This document shows positions 59,331 through 64,000 of a stretch of 64,000 nucleotides of DNA, one piece after another. The position numbers and the translations under genes were made by a program. Source of the stretch: Girardinichthys multiradiatus (lineage: Eukaryota > Chordata > Actinopteri > Cyprinodontiformes > Goodeidae); the NCBI RefSeq assembly GCF_021462225.1, contig NC_061812.1:43815363-43879362 (forward strand), written 5' to 3'. The notes under the pieces are model-generated. The model did not search any database. It was not told the origin of the DNA and saw nothing but the letters and a program-made list of their open reading frames with translations. Numbering within the stretch: position 1 is the stretch's first letter; every line of letters begins with the position of its first letter.

Positions 59331-60001
59331 TTATTTGAATTGATCTTGAACAAAAAAGAGGAAATTGCAGCTATGATCTGTCTGGTAAACAGGTAAATGG
59401 TATTTGCTGTAATTTGTTTAGTCAAATTTTCTTTGTACAGATACCTCAGTCAAATTACCTGGAGGATTTTAGAAATTAAATCATGTGAAATCAGTATAAG
59501 AAGGTCAGAGTTTTACAAAACCAGTGATCAGAATTCAACCACAAAATCTCTGGTTGTTGCATCCAAGTCATCTAAATCAATTCAGTTCAATTTGTATTTT
59601 AAACTGAATTGTTCGAAGTGATGTTAAGGATTAATCTGAACAAACATTAACCACTGTATCAACAAATGTTTGAATGATAAGCCCAGTGAGAAATATCAAA
59701 GAACTTCCTCCCAGATGAGCCCTTTCAATCTATACATTTTTCAATAACTTTTTTGGCCCTAAATTTCTTTTCATTACCGAATTTTCAGGAGCAGCATACT
59801 GTTTTAATTCAAAACACCTCACCAAATGTTCTGTATGCTGTTCTGTAGCCAAACAGTAGAATAAGAAAACCCAGCATTGAGCTGGATCACCGGGCCGCTG
59901 TAGAGTTTCCCCAAGGAGACTCTCAAAGGAGTAAGACAACACCAAAAAGGGTTCCTGCTGGACTGTTATTTCTTGGATGGAAACAGCTGCGTACTAATGT
60001 A
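59331..60001. other. Unclassified DNA with a short hairpin
   Basis: An imperfect inverted repeat at about 59578-59611 (arms caattcagtt / aactgaattg) is the only structure seen. Confidence 0.35.
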
Positions 60002-60876
60002 CAGTGCCTTATAAAATATTCACACCAATTGACATCTTTTATATTTTCCATTACAAGTACAAATCTCTATATAATTTGTTGGGCTTTTATGTGATAAAAC
60101 CACACAAACTAATTATGAACTGGAAGAAAAAAAATGCACGAATTTCAATAATTTACAAATTAAATCTGAATAGTGTAGAGTACATTTTTGTTCAGTCACC
60201 TTCACTTCAATGACCCTTAATGAAATCCAGTGTAACCAACTCCCTTCAGACGTCACCTAATTTGTTAACTGACTCAACCTGTGTCTCTGAAGGCCTTTAG
60301 ATGTTTGTTAGAGAACATAAATGAATAAACAGCATCATAAGGATCAGGAAACAAAGCAGACATGTTAAGGAAAAAACTTGTGGAGAAGTTACGAGTTAGT
60401 TTCTAAAATAATATCTCATGCTTTGGATATCTCATGGAGCCTAATTAAATTTATCATCCACAATATGGAGTACTGGATCACTACAGACTTACCAAGACAT
60501 GGTTGTCCAAATAAACTGACAGACCAGGCAAGGAGAGCATTATTCAGAGAAGCAGCGAACAGGCCCATGGTAACTCTGGAGGAGCTGCAGAGATTCACAG
60601 CTCTGGGGGAGAATCTGTTGCCAGTATAACCATTAGTCACACAGTTTGCAGGTCTAATTTAGATCTAACCATGTGAAAATGGCCCAGTCAAAGTCCAGAC
60701 CAAATTCTAATTGAGGCTGTCAGCCATTCTGACTGAGTTGAAGCAGCTTTGTAAAGATGAATGGGAAATAAGTGAGTTTTAAGATATGAAGCTGGTATGA
60801 CAAACCTCAAAACATTTGCACATGTAATTGCAGCAAAAGGTGGTTCTACAAAGAATTAATACTTTAGCAAGGCACG
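60002..60876 (+). mobile_element. Decayed CAGTGCC-family Tc1-like element with N-terminal transposase
   Basis: The left terminus 'cagtgccttataaaatattc' at 60002 and the right tip 'tagcaaggcacg' near 60865-60876. The plus frame at 60378-60629 reads LPRHGCPNKLTDQARRALFREAANRPMVTLEELQRFTA, the Tc1 DNA-binding region with its GRPN-like turn (Arg replaced by Cys). After a large deletion the text resumes at 'aatggcccagtcaaagtcca' (third catalytic block, degraded). Non-autonomous. Confidence 0.85.
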
Positions 60877-62841
60877 ACAAGAAGCTGGAAAAATAGGTTT
60901 TAATGATTTCCTAACCTTACAATTACAAAAGTGTTAAAGTATGTTTTTTTGTTAAGCTATGAGGATAATTGAAAGCGACAGTCTGATAAACACTTAAAGA
61001 CACTCAGATCATGATGAGAGCCGCTAATCATCACTCTCCCTGATTGGACTGGTGACATCCCCCTCCAGCTATTTGACCACAGGGCAGCCGAAATATTAAT
61101 AAGGCCTGTGAATATACCTCTCACTATTTCAAGCCCACACAGACTCGCACACAAACACATCATCTGTTTCTCCACTCAGCCCTGAGTCAGACCAAAGGGA
61201 ATGAGCTCAGCTCCAGCTGGATGCTGAGGCAAGGTTTACCTCAGGCAGCACACATCAGTGTTGCCAAGTTTAACATGTCTGCCTGCTGCAGCACCCCAGT
61301 CAAAGCAGAACCGCTCTAAATCAGCAACGCTCCTGAGATTCTCCAGTATATTATTTACGTATCGATTTTAGCTGAGTTGGCTTGATCTGCAAACAGGGGC
61401 TGCATATGTAGTCTGGAAATAATATCAGAACGGTTCGTCTGAGTAGACGCTTAGAGTTCGTAGAGGTGCTGGCTGCGTTCTAACTGGACCGCCTTTAGGC
61501 AGATTTATGATCTCCAGTGGGAAAAAGGAGGGGAAGATTTTGTTATTGTCCTGACCTAAATCATGACTGAAACTATGAAGAACTTATTAGGAGAGCAGTG
61601 CAGCATTAGCCTGGGGAATGGGACTGTTTACTCATAAGATGCTTTTCTTTTTTTGCCACAAAAATTAGCAGAAAGATAAAATGTGCTGAAAACCATCCAG
61701 AATTTCTGTTTGGAAGTCATCTGCTGAGTCACATCCACCCTGGCAGCTAACTGGGCGACTTTCAGGAAGCACAGATGCTTCAGAGCGGCTAGCTGCTCAT
61801 GGTTTTGACAAATGTGGGATGTGCATTGGGACTTATACCTACATGATGCATAATAATAGCAGTGGACCTCTCCTGAGTTCTGCTATTCTATCGAGAGGAG
61901 CAGAAAACTACATGTGACTGCACTGCAGCACATCTTACTCTCTAAAAACGGGTGATTACGTTTTAATTTGCCCTTCTAGGGCAAAGCCAATTAAAGAAAC
62001 AGAAAGACTAAGCCACTGGAAAAACATTACCTCAATTAAAAGGGCCTTGCAACAATGAACCTTTGACTTTGTTTTTACTAAACAATTCCATAGTATTTGT
62101 GGCTGCATATTTAGTGATTGTCAGGCTGGATGCTGAACCTCCACGCCAGACCCAACTCATTTGAGGCCTCTAACAAATTTTTTTCCTGAGTTGCCCTGCA
62201 TAGCCTCTTTTCCTTTGCAGGGACTTTCAGCCATTACCCAGGATTTTGTAACCCTCTGTGCATTTCGACACAATTTTTCACGAGTAATTTCACTTTCACG
62301 GGTCCACATTTCATAGAAACAAAATCAAGGTCTTGGGGGTGGGACTTTACAGATTACCCCGGGACTGCTAAAAGGGTGAGGTTCTGTTCAGCAAGATATC
62401 CCACAATGCATATTGCCACATGCAGCAGTAAATGGAGGAGGTTAGTGTAGAAATGTATAGTTTTTATATAATTAATTTGTCACAAAAAGTAGCTGTAAGA
62501 TATTTTTAAGCAAAAAAAGCAGACCTCAGAACTTCATATGTGCAATCAATTCATCCAGAATCTGCCTACATTATAAGATGTGCTACGGGGTTTACGGAGC
62601 AATAAAGCTCTGGTCTGGCTATAGGCTTAGTGGGCGACTAGAGTGTGTTTCCCTCTCTAACCACAGCCTGATCTCAGCTAGTCACCCACTCATTTTCAGC
62701 TCCCTGCTATTTGTTTGTGGTGGCGGAAAGTGGATAAAAAGCATTTAGTATAGGTGGTGGATAACTGGAAGTACCAGAATATAAAATATATTATTTTTCT
62801 CTAGACATCTTAACGCCACAGTTTTTCCTTACAATACAAAT

Positions 62842-62892
<51 letters not shown>

Positions 62893-63384
62893 TACCTGAT
62901 GATAAACATATGCTGGAAGAATGTCTTGCTAAGTTACACATATATTGACAATAAACTCAATTCTGACCTTTTATTTGTTAACCTACTACCTATACCGTAC
63001 AAATTCTATATTCATAAATCCAAGCTCTCCACTTGTAACCCAAATTCAATGAATAAAGTTTGTACATAAAGCACTATATTGTATCAGTAATGGACAGAAA
63101 AAATAAAAGGGCTTGAAAAGGTGTCATCTTTTTAAACATTGTAAAATTGTTTAATTTTGGGTGTTTGAATGTTTTGAAACCCCCGGCATTTTGTGTTTAC
63201 GGTATACTCAAGTTGAGTCTTCTTCAGGTTTTTTTTTCTTTGTATTCCTTTCTGTCTTCTATTTTTCAAATCGATATGTGCCATATTGTTTTGTTGTTCC
63301 CAATCAAGTTTAGAAAAAAAAAGATATAGGCTTCTTGGTCGGCCTTTGCCTGTTTGGCCTTTGGTTTCTTATTACCGCCACCCG
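60877..63384. other. Unclassified intronic or flanking DNA with a (TA)22 microsatellite
   Basis: No exon or transposon was recognised. The only clear structure is the TA repeat at 62846-62889. Confidence 0.4.
62846..62889. repeat. (TA)22 microsatellite
   Basis: 44 bases of perfect TA alternation. It is self-complementary and can extrude a cruciform. Confidence 0.95.
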
Positions 63385-63750
63385 CTGGAGCTGCCACCAC
63401 CATGTTTCACCAATGGGAGGGTGTGCTTAGGGCTGATTTGCATTGTTAGTTGGCACACATTTTGCTGGTAGCTCAAAATTTTCTATTTTGGCCTTATTTG
63501 ATCACAGCACCTTCTTCCACATTTGCCATAGTCCCACCTGTGGCAAATAACAAACAGGACTTCTTGTGGTTTTCATTCAATAATGGCTTACTTTTTGCCA
63601 CTCATGCATAAAAGGTCAGATTTGTGGAATGCAAAACTAAGATGATTTTCCCACCTGAGCTGTGGATCTCCGCAGCTCCAACAAAGTTACCTTGGGCCTC
63701 TTGGGTGCTTCACTGAATAATGCTCTCCTTGTTTGCAGGTTTATGCTCTT
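63385..63750 (-). mobile_element. Decayed CAGTGCC-family Tc1-like fragment (minus orientation)
   Basis: Plus-strand wording is the reverse complement of the family's transposase: 'agctgccaccaccatgtttc', 'gatcacagcaccttcttcca', 'acaaacaggacttcttgtgg' and 'ttcccacctgagctgtggat'. The minus strand translates RRALFSEAPKRPKVTLLELRRSTAQVGKS, the Tc1 N-terminal region also seen at 60378-60629. Both termini are missing. Confidence 0.82.
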
Positions 63751-64000
63751 TACTCTTTTCATTCTAGGATAATGAACTTTCCAAATAATTGTCGACAAAT
63801 AAAGCAAATGCATGAAGACAGCGCATTTTTCCACATCTATCAGTCATCATCTGCAGCATCAAACTCCAGCCCACACCCTACGCTCCAAACCAGGCAGCAT
63901 GTGTGGGTAATTTGCAAGCAGTCGATGTTGATTAGCTGGGTTATGACATCCTGCGACCTTGGCTACAGTTTACTACATAGGCATGGATTCTCCAATTAGC
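63751..64000. other. Unclassified sequence at window edge
   Basis: An 88-codon plus frame runs to the end of the window but has no recognisable domain. Confidence 0.3.

Overview
The window looks like non-coding DNA from a teleost fish. It has low gene density, A+T-rich composition, microsatellites, a tRNA-like SINE and many Tc1/mariner transposons of the kinds that fill fish genomes. One repeat at 52185-52619 resembles a family I associate with cyprinodontiform fish (killifish, livebearers). That is a weak pointer from memory, not a species identification.

Only one host-gene exon could be supported. On the minus strand at 3723-3791 there is a 23-codon first coding exon with a strong Kozak start (CCACCATGG) and a clean CAG|GT splice donor. 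The peptide begins MGCSLCTLRKPEEQ. I recognise it as the alternative N-terminus of the short, RING-less isoform of a PDZRN3/PDZRN4-type PDZ-domain protein. The gene would run right to left, so its next exon lies beyond the left edge. The rest of the window is then probably upstream intron of the long isoform (or 5' flanking DNA). No other exon was recognised.

The rest is a graveyard of Tc1-like elements from at least seven families. (A) A family with CAGTACAGACC termini has three copies: 5381-7001, 35112-35888 and 52715-54175. (B) A CAGGTCCTTCTC-ended element at 45081-46648 still has an uninterrupted 320-codon DD34E transposase. (C) A CAGTGCCTTGCAAAAGT family has about ten decayed copies. (D) The hosts at 35000-36610, 44996-47195 and 51975-54308, with remnants at 845-1010, 8880-9200, 18800-19460, 32185-33000 and 58959-59330, come from other families. 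In four places a younger Tc1 sits inside an older one with TA target duplications. In three of these the host sequence visibly resumes when the insert is removed; in the fourth only the host's ends were matched.

Other structure: a 289-bp PIF/Harbinger-like MITE with TTA duplications (55371-55659), a 15-bp perfect hairpin (47246-47280), a 51-bp alternating purine-pyrimidine tract, G-runs, a 400-bp purine-rich tract, and an unclassified LTR-like A+T-rich repeat (about 16141-17440). No rRNA, tRNA gene, CRISPR array or operon was seen. Most long open frames are chance. No new functional system was found; the most informative items are the alternative first exon and the nested transposons.
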